Shown in pieces: positions 6,422-16,612 of a stretch of DNA of 34,287 nucleotides. Position numbers and translations under genes: made by a program. Position 1 is the first letter of the stretch. Every line of letters begins with the position of its first letter. The DNA comes from Paracoccus haematequi (GTDB taxonomy: Bacteria; Pseudomonadota; Alphaproteobacteria; Rhodobacterales; Rhodobacteraceae), in assembly GCF_900631945.1 (NCBI RefSeq), contig NZ_UZWE01000068.1:1-34287 (forward strand), read 5' to 3'. The notes under the pieces were generated by a model, which was given only the letters and a program-made list of their open reading frames with translations, was not told the origin of the DNA and made no database searches.

Positions 6422-7788
6422 CAGTAAGCAACTTTTTCCATTGAGAAAACATTATTCTGGTATGTATTAACAATGTCTGGAGAATGGGTGGCAAAGAGGA
6501 TCTGCGCCTTTGGGTTCAATTCAAGAAGCACGGGAACTAGCTTTTCTTGCCATTCAATGTGTAGTGAGAGTTCGGGCTCATCCGCAATGAAGACATGCGG
6601 TTCTCCCAGTTGAAGAACTGTTTCTGACAAGAATATCAGAAGCTGCTTTTCACCCGAGGATAGATCTGAAAGAGCTACTTCATCTATATATGTCAGCCTG
6701 CCTGCCACCGCCTCTCGCCTGAGTTGAGCGACGGTTTTCTGCTTGGCTTTTGTTGTTGTTGTCGGCGCTTTTCCAGTTCTAACAAATACTCGGTTGCCGG
6801 CGTCTACGTCTAGCCGCTTTCTAAATAGCATACTGCTTGCGATTGCTAAAAACTTTTCGCGAGGCCTGTAGATTGCCACTTTCCGATCTTGAAGTTCTTG
6901 CCACTGTTCGACCCAGTGATGAAGTCTCGCGATATCCGATAAATCCGCAATATAGCCCATCACTTCATCAGTGGGAGGGCGATATCCGTTTGCAGCTATC
7001 TTTGTAGCTGTCGTAATGTGCCGGTCCACCTTTCCTGAGAATTGTGCATCAGAAATTCCAATACCTCGCAGCATCTCCCGTATCTGCTTGTCTTCCTCTT
7101 GGATATTCAGCCTAGCGACTTGTTGGATAACGTTTGCCCGTCGTGAGGATACCAAGAGCGACATGAACCACTCCTGTTGAAATTTTTGTAATTCTTGAGC
7201 GAACAAGCTGTCTAGTGTTGTGAAATATGTCCCTAGTCTTTGGAGTGAATGCTCAAGTCTGTCATCAAGGTCATTTGATTTTTCGCTGGAGGGTTTGTTT
7301 AATCCGACTGATCTATTCAGTGCTAGCCATGTCAATTTAAATCGTTTGGACAGCTCATTTCGGATTCGGCGCTGTGTCATGGATCTGGCCATGTCTTCGC
7401 CCTGGCGGTAGTAGCGTGATTTAATTGGATATGAAAATGATGGTCCTTTAGTTTTGAAGTCGGTGAATTCGTATATCACCTCGATCAAATCTCCGTCTTC
7501 ATCATAATTCTTCTTGGCTGTAAGAAAGGGTTTATAGCGGTTGTCAGAGTGTTGAAAAGTTATTTTTATCTCCTCAAATGGAGATGACATCATGTTTGAA
7601 TAACGGCATGCGAGCGTGTCAGAGATAAGATTTATGAGAGTGGTCTTGCCCGTCCCGTTTCGACCTATAAGAAAGTTTGCGTCTCTCTTTAGGTCTATCT
7701 CTATTACTCTGTCTGTTCCCCTAAACCCGCGAACTTCGATTTTTTTTAACGTTAGATCGTTTAGGTATCCATCGTCTTCTTCGAGCAA
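6421..7788 (-). CDS. AAA/ABC-type ATPase, AriA-like sensor of a PARIS-type defence pair
   Basis: This 455-residue ATPase is of the AAA_15/AAA_21 (OLD/Rad50-like) kind. Walker A is GRNGTGKT (42-49), the signature is LSSGEKQ (376-382), Walker B is FIADEPE with D403-E404, and the H-loop is ATHSPD with H435. The middle is largely helical. The start is TTG at 7788, chosen because AGGAGG lies six bases upstream and no ATG fits the frame near it. In PARIS, AriA forms a scaffold that holds AriB and senses viral anti-restriction proteins. The pairing with DUF4435, coupled stop/start and gene sizes support that assignment; other AAA-TOPRIM pairs such as AbiL (RloB partner) are the main alternatives. 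Composition is lower in GC than the backbone. Confidence 0.82.
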   Translation of the reverse strand: MLEEDDGYLNDLTLKKIEVRGFRGTDRVIEIDLKRDANFLIGRNGTGKTTLINLISDTLACRYSNMMSSPFEEIKITFQHSDNRYKPFLTAKKNYDEDGDLIEVIYEFTDFKTKGPSFSYPIKSRYYRQGEDMARSMTQRRIRNELSKRFKLTWLALNRSVGLNKPSSEKSNDLDDRLEHSLQRLGTYFTTLDSLFAQELQKFQQEWFMSLLVSSRRANVIQQVARLNIQEEDKQIREMLRGIGISDAQFSGKVDRHITTATKIAANGYRPPTDEVMGYIADLSDIARLHHWVEQWQELQDRKVAIYRPREKFLAIASSMLFRKRLDVDAGNRVFVRTGKAPTTTTKAKQKTVAQLRREAVAGRLTYIDEVALSDLSSGEKQLLIFLSETVLQLGEPHVFIADEPELSLHIEWQEKLVPVLLELNPKAQILFATHSPDIVNTYQNNVFSMEKVAY

Positions 7789-7952
7789 CTCGTTCCTCCT
7801 GAGTGGGCTATTCGCGAGTGTTTCGCCAATCTATTTGCTGCCGTGCTTCGAGCATATCATTCCGACGTTTTTGAATCTTAGGTCGTTTTCTCTAGTCGTG
7901 TCGGGATGGAATAGCTGTTTGGATACTTTTTTTGGTTCTGTGATGGGCTGTC

Positions 7953-7978
7953 GGCGGCACATTGAAACCTATGCCGCC
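7953..7978 (-). terminator. Possible terminator or hairpin after the lipoprotein gene
   Basis: GGCGGCA (7953-7959) and TGCCGCC (7972-7978) form a perfect 7-bp stem with a 12-base loop just beyond the lipoprotein stop codon. There is no T-run on the minus strand, so termination is uncertain. The same 200-base gap must hold the promoter of the ATPase gene; I see no clear consensus. Confidence 0.4.
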
Positions 7979-7987
7979 TCTGTAAGC

Positions 7988-8335
7988 TCAGGCTTCTTTT
8001 GCGATGGTTGTGATTAGGCTATTGCATGCTTGCTGTGGATTGGACCAAATAACTTGGTTGTCGTACGCAGTTTTAACTGCTTTCTTTTGAGCTTCGAAAA
8101 GCGGGCCGTCTGCGCCTGCTTGAATGGCTAGCTGACGATGTTGATCGCGTGTTCTGCGTAGTTCAGTGGCATCTGAAAAGCCGCCCATCATGAACTGGCC
8201 GCACTGATCGAACGCGAGGTTCGCGGCTTCTGCTATACGAGCATGTCGTTCAGCGGGCGTTTTCGGTGGTTCTACCGGCGTGCAGGCAGCTAACACCAAG
8301 CCGGCGCATAGCGATAAAATAGCAGGTCTTTTCAT
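7988..8335 (-). CDS. Small lipoprotein
   Basis: This 115-residue protein starts MKRPAILSLCAGLVLAAC, a lipoprotein signal peptide with lipobox LAAC (modified cysteine C18). The mature part has a short proline-rich linker (TPVEPPKTPAERHA) and a helical body with two more cysteines (in FDQCGQF and QQACNSL) that could form a disulphide. It would be anchored on the periplasmic side of a membrane. I do not recognise the family. It lies between the defence pair and tRNA-Leu, reading the same way as the pair, so it may be cargo of the element or part of the chromosome. Confidence 0.75.
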   Translation of the reverse strand: MKRPAILSLCAGLVLAACTPVEPPKTPAERHARIAEAANLAFDQCGQFMMGGFSDATELRRTRDQHRQLAIQAGADGPLFEAQKKAVKTAYDNQVIWSNPQQACNSLITTIAKEA

Positions 8336-8552
8336 TGTTTTACCCGAATGGAGTTGTCCATCCAGTCAAGCTACAAGCAAAAAATCGCTCAAGCAATTGA
8401 TAACGGAGCCGTGAAAAAATTTGGTTCCCCGTGTGGGCAAAGTGCCTCGGATTCGACGGCGGGGGCATAACAGGATACCAAAACACATCCTTGGTTGGTC
8501 GCGCCTACTCCCCGAATAAACGTTAACGCAACGTCATAAGGCCGCACTCTCT

Positions 8553-8571
8553 TGGCTACACTGCGGCTACA
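8553..8571 (+). repeat. 19-bp motif TGGCTACACTGCGGCTACA (second copy)
   Basis: It matches the minus-strand motif at 2957-2975 at 18 of 19 positions. It is followed directly by TTGACGT (8572-8578), which also occurs at the operon promoter (3073-3079). It lies 64 bases from the tRNA-Leu 3' end. Binding by an element-encoded regulator such as the AlpA-like protein is possible. Confidence 0.65.
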
Positions 8572-8584
8572 TTGACGTAGAAAT

Positions 8585-8601
8585 AATGCGCATTGCGCAT
8601 T
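8585..8601. repeat. 17-bp perfect palindrome AATGCGCA-T-TGCGCATT
   Basis: Two perfect 8-base arms flank a single central base, 34 bases from the tRNA-Leu 3' end. It is a good candidate for a dimeric regulator or recombination-factor site; there is no evidence of which protein. Confidence 0.55.
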
Positions 8602-8634
8602 GTTGATTTCCGCTAACCGATTGAAAAGAAAGGC

Positions 8635-8718
8635 TGGTACCCGAGGTCGGACTCGAACCGACATGCCTTGCGGCGGCGGATTTTGAATCCGCTACGTCTA
8701 CCATTCCGTCACTCGGGC
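8635..8718 (-). tRNA. tRNA-Leu (anticodon CAA)
   Basis: The minus strand folds as a class II tRNA. Acceptor GCCCGAG pairs with CTCGGGT (a G-U at 1-72). The anticodon stem is GCGGA/TCCGC around loop TTCAAAA (anticodon CAA), with a variable arm and a T-arm containing GGTTCGAGTCC. Discriminator A and an encoded CCA end at 8635. It decodes UUG. The 3' end faces the accessory element, the usual arrangement when an integrase has used a tRNA gene. The E. coli tRNA-Leu with the same anticodon (leuX) is the P4 integration site. Confidence 0.95.
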
Positions 8719-8763
8719 CTTGCGCGCTCCGCCCTAGAACGAGGCGCGGGGATTTGCAAGGGG

Positions 8764-9714
8764 TCAGGCGCGGCCCAGCTTTTGCAGCCGCGCGTCCCGC
8801 AGCCTGGCGAAGTCGTCGCCCGCGTGATAGGAGGACCGCGTCAGCGGCGTCGCCGACACCATCAGGAAGCCCTTGCCATAGGCTGCCTTTTCATAGCCCG
8901 CGAATTCTTCGGGCGTGACGAAGCGGTCCACGCGGTGGTGTTTCGGCGTGGGTTGCAGATACTGGCCGATGGTCATGAAGTCGATGTCGGCGGCGCGCAT
9001 GTCGTCCATGACCTGCAAGACGCTGCCGCGATCCTCGCCCAGGCCGACCATGATGCCCGACTTGGTGAACATCGCCGGATCCAGTTCCTTGACCTTCTGC
9101 AACAGCCGCAGCGAATGGAAATAGCGCGCGCCGGGCCGGACGGTCGGATACAGGGCCGGGACGGTTTCCAGGTTATGGTTGAACACGTCGGGCCGCGCCT
9201 CGACCACGATCTCGACCGAGCCGGGCCGGGATTTCAGGAAGTCGGGCACCAGAACCTCGATGGTCGAATCGGGGCTGCGGTGGCGGATGGCGCGGATCGT
9301 CTGGGCGAAATGCTCGGCCCCGCCGTCGTCCAGGTCGTCGCGGTCGACGCTGGTGATGACGACATGCTTCAGTCCCAGTTTCTGAACGGCATGGGCGACG
9401 CGGCCCGGTTCGAACACGTCCAGCGCATTGGGCTTGCCGGTGGCGACGTTGCAGAAGGTGCAGCCGCGCGTGCAGATCTCGCCCATGATCATCATGGTGG
9501 CATGGCCCTGCGACCAGCATTCGCCGACATTGGGGCAGCCCGCCTCCTCGCAGACGGTGGACAGGCGGTTGTCCTTCATGATGTCGCGGGTGCGCTTGTA
9601 GCCGTCCGAGGTGGGGGCCTTGACACGGATCCAGGCGGGCTTCTTTGGCTGGGCCTGGTCGGGGCGGTGGGCCTTTTCCGGGTGTCGCTGGTCGGGGATC
9701 CGAAGGTCGCGCAA
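8764..9714 (-). CDS. lipA: Lipoyl synthase
   Basis: This radical-SAM enzyme inserts two sulfurs into octanoyl groups on lipoyl carrier domains of pyruvate and 2-oxoglutarate dehydrogenases and the glycine cleavage system. It has 316 residues, a normal length. The auxiliary cluster ligands C55, C60 and C66 ([12 protein letters not shown]) and the radical-[11 protein letters not shown] (C81, C85, C88) are present, as is the RSSYHA motif near the C-terminus, whose serine ligates the auxiliary cluster. The start is TTG at 9714 behind AAAGGA; the resulting N-terminus [19 protein letters not shown] fits the Rhodobacteraceae family, whereas ATG at 9719 is out of frame. It is transcribed away from the nuo side and lies just inside the tRNA-Leu boundary. 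Confidence 0.97.
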   Translation of the reverse strand: MRDLRIPDQRHPEKAHRPDQAQPKKPAWIRVKAPTSDGYKRTRDIMKDNRLSTVCEEAGCPNVGECWSQGHATMMIMGEICTRGCTFCNVATGKPNALDVFEPGRVAHAVQKLGLKHVVITSVDRDDLDDGGAEHFAQTIRAIRHRSPDSTIEVLVPDFLKSRPGSVEIVVEARPDVFNHNLETVPALYPTVRPGARYFHSLRLLQKVKELDPAMFTKSGIMVGLGEDRGSVLQVMDDMRAADIDFMTIGQYLQPTPKHHRVDRFVTPEEFAGYEKAAYGKGFLMVSATPLTRSSYHAGDDFARLRDARLQKLGRA

Positions 9715-9918
9715 GGCATGTCCTTTCCGTCGCGGTTCCGTCAGAAATAACCCTTCGCCGCCTCAAGCGCAACGGAGGGACGCCGCGATCCGATGGCGCA
9801 GGGCAGGGTGCCGGCGGGCCGGCCTACATTCTTGTGTACCGGATGCGCGGAACAAGCCGGCGGTGCGCGGTGTTGGTCTGGCAATTCAACGCTGAAACGC
9901 AACAGATGGAGGACTGTC

Positions 9919-10353
9919 ATGAAGATCAAGACCCTTACCGCCCCGATCGCCCTGGCCGCTGCCCTGGGCTTTGGTTCGGCTGCCTTCGCCCAGAACATGG
10001 TCGGCACCCAGCAGGTAAATGAAGCCGACATGGCCGCCGTTGCCGAACATTGCCGGACTCTCGCCGCAGGATCGAACGACCAGGTTGCCGGCAACGACGG
10101 CAATGTCGACAACGACGCGGTTTCGGGCACGATGCCCGACCAGGATGCCGGGACCATGGACGGCGCGCAGCCGACCACGGGCAACGAGGGCAATGTCGAC
10201 AATGACGCCCCCGATCCGGCTGCGATCCCCTCGACCGCCGGTCCGGCCAGCGGCACGACGGGCCTGGAAGGCAACGCGGATGCCGACGAGTTCACGGGCA
10301 GCATCAACATGGAAGTCATCACCTTGGCCGATTGCCAGGCCGCAGGGCTGTAA
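9919..10353 (+). CDS. Exported low-complexity protein with GNxGNVDND repeats
   Basis: This 144-residue exported protein starts at ATG 9919, seven bases after GGAGG (9908-9912); an upstream in-frame ATG would lose the signal peptide. The first 24 residues are a signal peptide ending AAFA. The mature protein is rich in G, N, D, T and P. It repeats GNDGNVDNDA and GNEGNVDNDA and has a third GLEGNADADE unit. One cysteine lies near each end of the mature chain (EHCRTL and LADCQAAGL). Function is unknown. It is followed by a hairpin and a second small exported gene, so they may be co-transcribed. Confidence 0.8.
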   Translation: MKIKTLTAPIALAAALGFGSAAFAQNMVGTQQVNEADMAAVAEHCRTLAAGSNDQVAGNDGNVDNDAVSGTMPDQDAGTMDGAQPTTGNEGNVDNDAPDPAAIPSTAGPASGTTGLEGNADADEFTGSINMEVITLADCQAAGL

Positions 10354-10379
10354 CGGACGGCGGACCAAGGACCATGATG

Positions 10380-10400
10380 GGGCAGCCTGGCAGGCTGCCC
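10380..10400 (+). terminator. Hairpin between the two exported-protein genes
   Basis: GGGCAGCC (10380-10387) pairs with GGCTGCCC (10393-10400) around a TGGCA loop. The tail TTCTGCTAT is only weakly T-rich, so this may be an attenuator or an mRNA stabiliser rather than a full terminator. It is 15 bases ahead of the next ribosome-binding site. Confidence 0.55.
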
Positions 10401-10425
10401 TTCTGCTATCCGACAGGAGGTTTCC

Positions 10426-10797
10426 ATGCGTATCCTAGCCATGACCCTGGTCCTGGCCTCTGCCGCCGCCGGTGTCGCGCAGGACACGGCGCCGGATATC
10501 GCCATCGCGGCCGCGAAGAACCAGCAGGGGATCCTGGAATATTGCGCGGCGCAGGGGCATGTGGGTGTGCAGACGGTTCAGACCCAGGCCAAGGTCATCG
10601 CTGCATTCCCGCCGCCGCAGGACGCCGGGATGGTCGAGGACGCCTATCGCAAGGGCCAGGCGGGGACGGTCAGCGCCATGCAGATCGAGGAACCCTTGCA
10701 GGATGCCGCGGCCGGGCAAGGGATGACGGTCGCCGCGATGTGCGGCCGACTAGCGGCGGCCGCCGAACAGGCCGCCGCGCAACTGCCGCGGCAATAG
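10426..10797 (+). CDS. Small exported protein
   Basis: This 123-residue protein has ATG at 10426 behind a perfect AGGAGG (10415-10420). The N-terminus MRILAMTLVLASAAAGVAQ is a signal peptide, cut probably after VA or AQ. The mature part is alanine-rich and helical with two cysteines (LEYCAAQG and AAMCGRL) that could form a periplasmic disulphide. I do not recognise the family. It directly precedes the nuo operon. Confidence 0.8.
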   Translation: MRILAMTLVLASAAAGVAQDTAPDIAIAAAKNQQGILEYCAAQGHVGVQTVQTQAKVIAAFPPPQDAGMVEDAYRKGQAGTVSAMQIEEPLQDAAAGQGMTVAAMCGRLAAAAEQAAAQLPRQ

Positions 10798-10852
10798 GGG
10801 ACGGCCCGGACCCGGAAGATGGGCTGGGACGCACCCGCGATGCTTGCGCCCG

Positions 10853-10879
10853 TTGACCCCGCTGGCCCACGGGTCTAAA
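10853..10879 (+). promoter_or_regulatory. Possible promoter of the nuo operon
   Basis: TTGACC at 10853-10858 and TCTAAA at 10874-10879 form a plausible -35/-10 pair (15-base spacing; 16 if CTAAAC is used), about 65 bases before nuoA. No other good pair is visible in the 147-base gap. Assignment is by pattern only. Confidence 0.4.
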
Positions 10880-10944
10880 CGGTCGCTCAGCTAACCCGTC
10901 GCGGGCAGCCACAGCTTTTCCGCGGCCGACAAGGGAACTTGCCC

Positions 10945-11834
<890 letters not shown>

Positions 11835-11837
11835 GCC

Positions 11838-12455
11838 ATGGCTGTCTATCCCGACATCGACGCGCTGGAACAACTGGCCGAGCATCTGAAGCTGCGCTGC
11901 GGGGAACAGGTTCTGGACGCGACCGTCGCCTTTGGCGAACTGACCGTGACCGCGACCCTGTCCAGCATCGTGGACCTGATCGAATTCCTGCGCAGTGACA
12001 GCAGCTGCCGCTTCTCGACCCTGGTGGACATCACTGCCGTGGATCATCCCGAACGCGCGCAGCGGTTCGATGTGGTCTGGCACCTGCTGTCGATGTACCA
12101 GAACCAGCGCATCCGCGTGAAGGTGGCGATCCGCGAAGACGAGGTCGTGCCGTCGCTGGTGCGGATCCATCCCTGCGCCAACTGGTTCGAGCGCGAGGTC
12201 TTCGACATGTTCGGGATCCTGTTCTCGGGCCACCCGGACCTGCGGCGGATCCTGACCGACTATGGCTTCAGCGGCCATCCCCTGCGCAAGGATTTCCCGA
12301 CCACCGGCTATGTCGAGGTTCGATACGACGAATCCGAAAAGCGCGTGGTCTATGAGCCGGTTCGGCTGACGCAGGAATACCGCCAGTTCGACTTCCTTTC
12401 GCCTTGGGAGGGCGCGAAATACGTGCTGCCCGGCGACGAAAAGACCAAGGGGTAA
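11838..12455 (+). CDS. nuoC: NADH-quinone oxidoreductase subunit C
   Basis: This is the 30-kDa-type hydrophilic subunit (205 residues; Nqo5), part of the quinone-linking module. The conserved family signature [14 protein letters not shown] (around residues 115-128) and HPLRKDFP (147-154) are present. It is a separate gene, not fused to nuoD as in E. coli. It starts three bases after the nuoB stop and ends four bases before nuoD. Confidence 0.96.
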   Translation: MAVYPDIDALEQLAEHLKLRCGEQVLDATVAFGELTVTATLSSIVDLIEFLRSDSSCRFSTLVDITAVDHPERAQRFDVVWHLLSMYQNQRIRVKVAIREDEVVPSLVRIHPCANWFEREVFDMFGILFSGHPDLRRILTDYGFSGHPLRKDFPTTGYVEVRYDESEKRVVYEPVRLTQEYRQFDFLSPWEGAKYVLPGDEKTKG

Positions 12456-12459
12456 GGCC

Positions 12460-13698
12460 ATGGACGGCGATATCCGCATCAACAGCTATGACGACGGATC
12501 GTCCGACACTCTGGTCGGCGAACAGAAGATCCGCAATTTCAACATCAACTTCGGTCCCCAGCATCCGGCGGCGCATGGCGTGCTGCGCATGGTTCTGGAG
12601 CTGGACGGCGAGGTGGTCGAGCGCGCCGACCCGCATATCGGCCTGCTGCATCGCGGCACCGAAAAGCTGATGGAAAGCCGGACCTATCTGCAAAACCTGC
12701 CCTATTTCGACCGGCTGGATTACGTCTCGCCCATGAACCAGGAACATGCCTGGTGCCTGGCGATCGAACGGCTGACCGGAACGGTCGTGCCGCGCCGGGC
12801 CAGCCTGATCCGGGTGCTGTATTCGGAAATCGGCCGGATCCTGAACCACCTGCTGGGCCTGACCACCGGCGCCATGGACGTGGGCGCGCTGACCCCGCCG
12901 CTGTGGGGGTTCGAGGCGCGCGAGCAGTTGATGATCTTCTACGAACGCGCCTCCGGGGCACGGCTGCACGCGGCGTATTTCCGGCCGGGCGGGGTGCATC
13001 AGGATCTGCCGCCCGACCTGCTGGACGACATCGAGGCCTGGTGCGAGCATTTCCCCAAGGTCGTGGACGATCTGGACACGCTGCTGACGGAAAACCGCAT
13101 CTTCAAGCAGCGCCTGGTCGGCATCGGCATCGCCACCGAACAGGATGCCCTGGACTGGGGCTATTCGGGCGTGATGGCGCGCGGATCGGGGCTGGCCTGG
13201 GATTTGCGCCGTTCGCAGCCGTATGAATGCTATGATGAATTCGACTTCAAGATTCCGGTCGGCAAGAACGGCGACAGCTATGACCGTTTCCTGATCCGAA
13301 TGCAGGAAATGCGCGAGTCGACCCATATCATGAAGCAGGCCATCCAGAAGCTGCGGGCCGAGCCTGCGGGCGACGTGCTGGCGCGGGGCAAGCTGACGCC
13401 GCCCCGCCGCGGCGACATGAAGCGCGACATGGAAAGCCTGATCCATCACTTCAAGCTGTATACCGAAGGCTTCCGGGTTCCGGCGGGCGAGGTCTATGCC
13501 GCCGTCGAGGCGCCCAAGGGCGAATTCGGCGTCTATCTGGTCAGCGACGGGACGAACAAACCCTATCGCGCCAAGCTGCGGGCGCCGGGATTCCTGCATC
13601 TCCAGTCGATCGACTGGATGGGCAAAGGGCATCTGCTGGCCGACGTGCCCGCCCTGATCGCCACGCTCGACATCGTGTTCGGAGAGGTTGACCGCTGA
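12460..13698 (+). CDS. nuoD: NADH-quinone oxidoreductase subunit D
   Basis: This is the 49-kDa-type subunit (412 residues; Nqo4), lining the quinone-binding cavity with Nuo[15 protein letters not shown] near the N-terminus contains the histidine that, with a downstream tyrosine ([13 protein letters not shown] region), contacts the quinone headgroup. [10 protein letters not shown] and the C-terminal VFGEVDR ending are typical. Its TGA shares one base with the nuoE ATG (TGATG). Confidence 0.97.
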   Translation: MDGDIRINSYDDGSSDTLVGEQKIRNFNINFGPQHPAAHGVLRMVLELDGEVVERADPHIGLLHRGTEKLMESRTYLQNLPYFDRLDYVSPMNQEHAWCLAIERLTGTVVPRRASLIRVLYSEIGRILNHLLGLTTGAMDVGALTPPLWGFEAREQLMIFYERASGARLHAAYFRPGGVHQDLPPDLLDDIEAWCEHFPKVVDDLDTLLTENRIFKQRLVGIGIATEQDALDWGYSGVMARGSGLAWDLRRSQPYECYDEFDFKIPVGKNGDSYDRFLIRMQEMRESTHIMKQAIQKLRAEPAGDVLARGKLTPPRRGDMKRDMESLIHHFKLYTEGFRVPAGEVYAAVEAPKGEFGVYLVSDGTNKPYRAKLRAPGFLHLQSIDWMGKGHLLADVPALIATLDIVFGEVDR

Positions 13699-14615
13699 TG
13701 CTCCGCCGTCTTTCGCCCGTCCAGCCGGACAGCTTCGAATTCACCCCCGCCAACCTGGAATGGGCGCGGGCGCAGATGACCAAATACCCGGAGGGCCGTC
13801 AGCAATCGGCGATCATCCCGGTCCTGTGGCGCGCCCAGGAACAGGAAGGCTGGCTGTCGCGGCCCGCCATCGAATATTGCGCCGACCTGCTGGGGATGCC
13901 CTATATCCGCGCACTGGAAGTGGCGACATTCTACTTTATGTTCCAGCTCCAACCCGTTGGGTCTGTTGCAAACATCCAGATTTGCGGAACCACCACCTGC
14001 ATGATCTGCGGCGCCGAGGCGCTGATCGAGGTCTGCAAGCGCAAGATCGCGCCGACGCCGCATACCGTTTCGGCCGACGGCAAGTTCAGTTGGGAAGAGG
14101 TCGAATGCCTGGGTGCCTGTTCGAACGCGCCCATGGCCCAGATCGGCAAGGATTTCTACGAGGATCTGACGCCGCAGAAGCTGGAAGAGCTGATCGATGC
14201 CTTCTCGGCCGGTCAGGTGCCGCTGCCGGGTCCGCAGAACGGGCGCTATTCCTCGGAGCCGCTGGGCGGGCCGGTCGCGCTGGCCGACCTGAAGGGGCAG
14301 GGGGACGACCGGAACGCCAGCGCGGCGCTGGCCCGCGATATCGGCGAGACGGTCAAGCGCATCGACGGAACCGAGGTTCCGATTCTGACCAAATGGCTGC
14401 GCAAGCCCAAGGCCGCCGTTGACGACCAGACCGGCCGGGACACCGCGCCCGAACACGAGCCGCGCCCGGCCGAGGGCGCCCCGGCGGACGCGACCGGCGT
14501 GACCGAACAAGAGGCGCAGGCGGCATCGGCCGCGCGCCCGGTCTCGGACCGTGCCCCGGCGGGTGTGCGCGGCATCGAGGAAGCGGAACAGAAGGACGGC
14601 GAAACGGACCGCTAG
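13698..14615 (+). CDS. nuoE: NADH-quinone oxidoreductase subunit E, with long C-terminal extension
   Basis: This is the 24-kDa-type subunit carrying the N1a [2Fe-2S] cluster in the NADH-oxidising module. Ligands are C96, C101 (QICGTTTC), C137 and C141 (ECLGAC). The conserved part ends near residue 175. The protein is 305 residues long, far longer than E. coli NuoE (166). The extra part is first GP-rich, then a stretch with [12 protein letters not shown], then an acidic, alanine- and proline-rich low-complexity tail. A tail is known in Paracoccus relatives; its role is unknown. Confidence 0.95.
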   Translation: MLRRLSPVQPDSFEFTPANLEWARAQMTKYPEGRQQSAIIPVLWRAQEQEGWLSRPAIEYCADLLGMPYIRALEVATFYFMFQLQPVGSVANIQICGTTTCMICGAEALIEVCKRKIAPTPHTVSADGKFSWEEVECLGACSNAPMAQIGKDFYEDLTPQKLEELIDAFSAGQVPLPGPQNGRYSSEPLGGPVALADLKGQGDDRNASAALARDIGETVKRIDGTEVPILTKWLRKPKAAVDDQTGRDTAPEHEPRPAEGAPADATGVTEQEAQAASAARPVSDRAPAGVRGIEEAEQKDGETDR

Positions 14616-14633
14616 GCGGCCAAGGGGGCGGAC

Positions 14634-14849
14634 ATGGGCGGAACCGGGCAGGATCGCGATGCGGCGCAGATGCGCCTGGTCGCCATCGTCATCGCCCTTG
14701 CCATGTGCCTGTGGCTTCTGGTTCAGGCCCTTGGCAGCCATTATAACTGGGCGGGCAGGTGGGCCTTTCTGGCGGACCTGGCCGCGATCGGAGCTTTTGT
14801 CTGGTCGCTGCTGGTGACCTGGCGTATCTGGCGGCGCAGGAAGGCCTGA
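14634..14849 (+). CDS. Small membrane protein of the nuo operon (DUF5337-like)
   Basis: This 71-residue protein has two membrane helices (about residues 13-33 and 43-62) and a basic tail WRIWRRRKA. ATG at 14634 follows AAGGGGG. It matches my memory of DUF5337, a family found between nuoE and nuoF in Rhodobacteraceae. It may be an assembly factor or accessory subunit; this is inferred from place alone. Confidence 0.8.
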   Translation: MGGTGQDRDAAQMRLVAIVIALAMCLWLLVQALGSHYNWAGRWAFLADLAAIGAFVWSLLVTWRIWRRRKA

Positions 14850-16600
<1,751 letters not shown>

Positions 16601-16612
16601 GGAAGAAAGCCG

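Larger units (their letters stand above)
8336..8634. other. Gene-free stretch between the lipoprotein and tRNA-Leu; likely attachment-site end
   Basis: No convincing gene is present; one frame reads across the tRNA and is spurious. The stretch holds the 19-bp motif shared with the origin region and a 17-bp palindrome, both given separately. An integrase would be expected near here in many tRNA-integrated elements, but none is seen. The region may carry the promoter of the lipoprotein gene. Confidence 0.6.

Noticed and set aside
7616..8017. 133-codon plus-strand open frame overlapping the ATPase 5' end
   Set aside because: It is antisense to the ATPase Walker A region, has no family sequence and no good ribosome-binding site; the minus-strand gene explains the DNA.
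8389..8664. 91-codon minus-strand frame ahead of lipA
   Set aside because: It begins inside tRNA-Leu; its first residues are the usual artefact of translating a tRNA T-arm.
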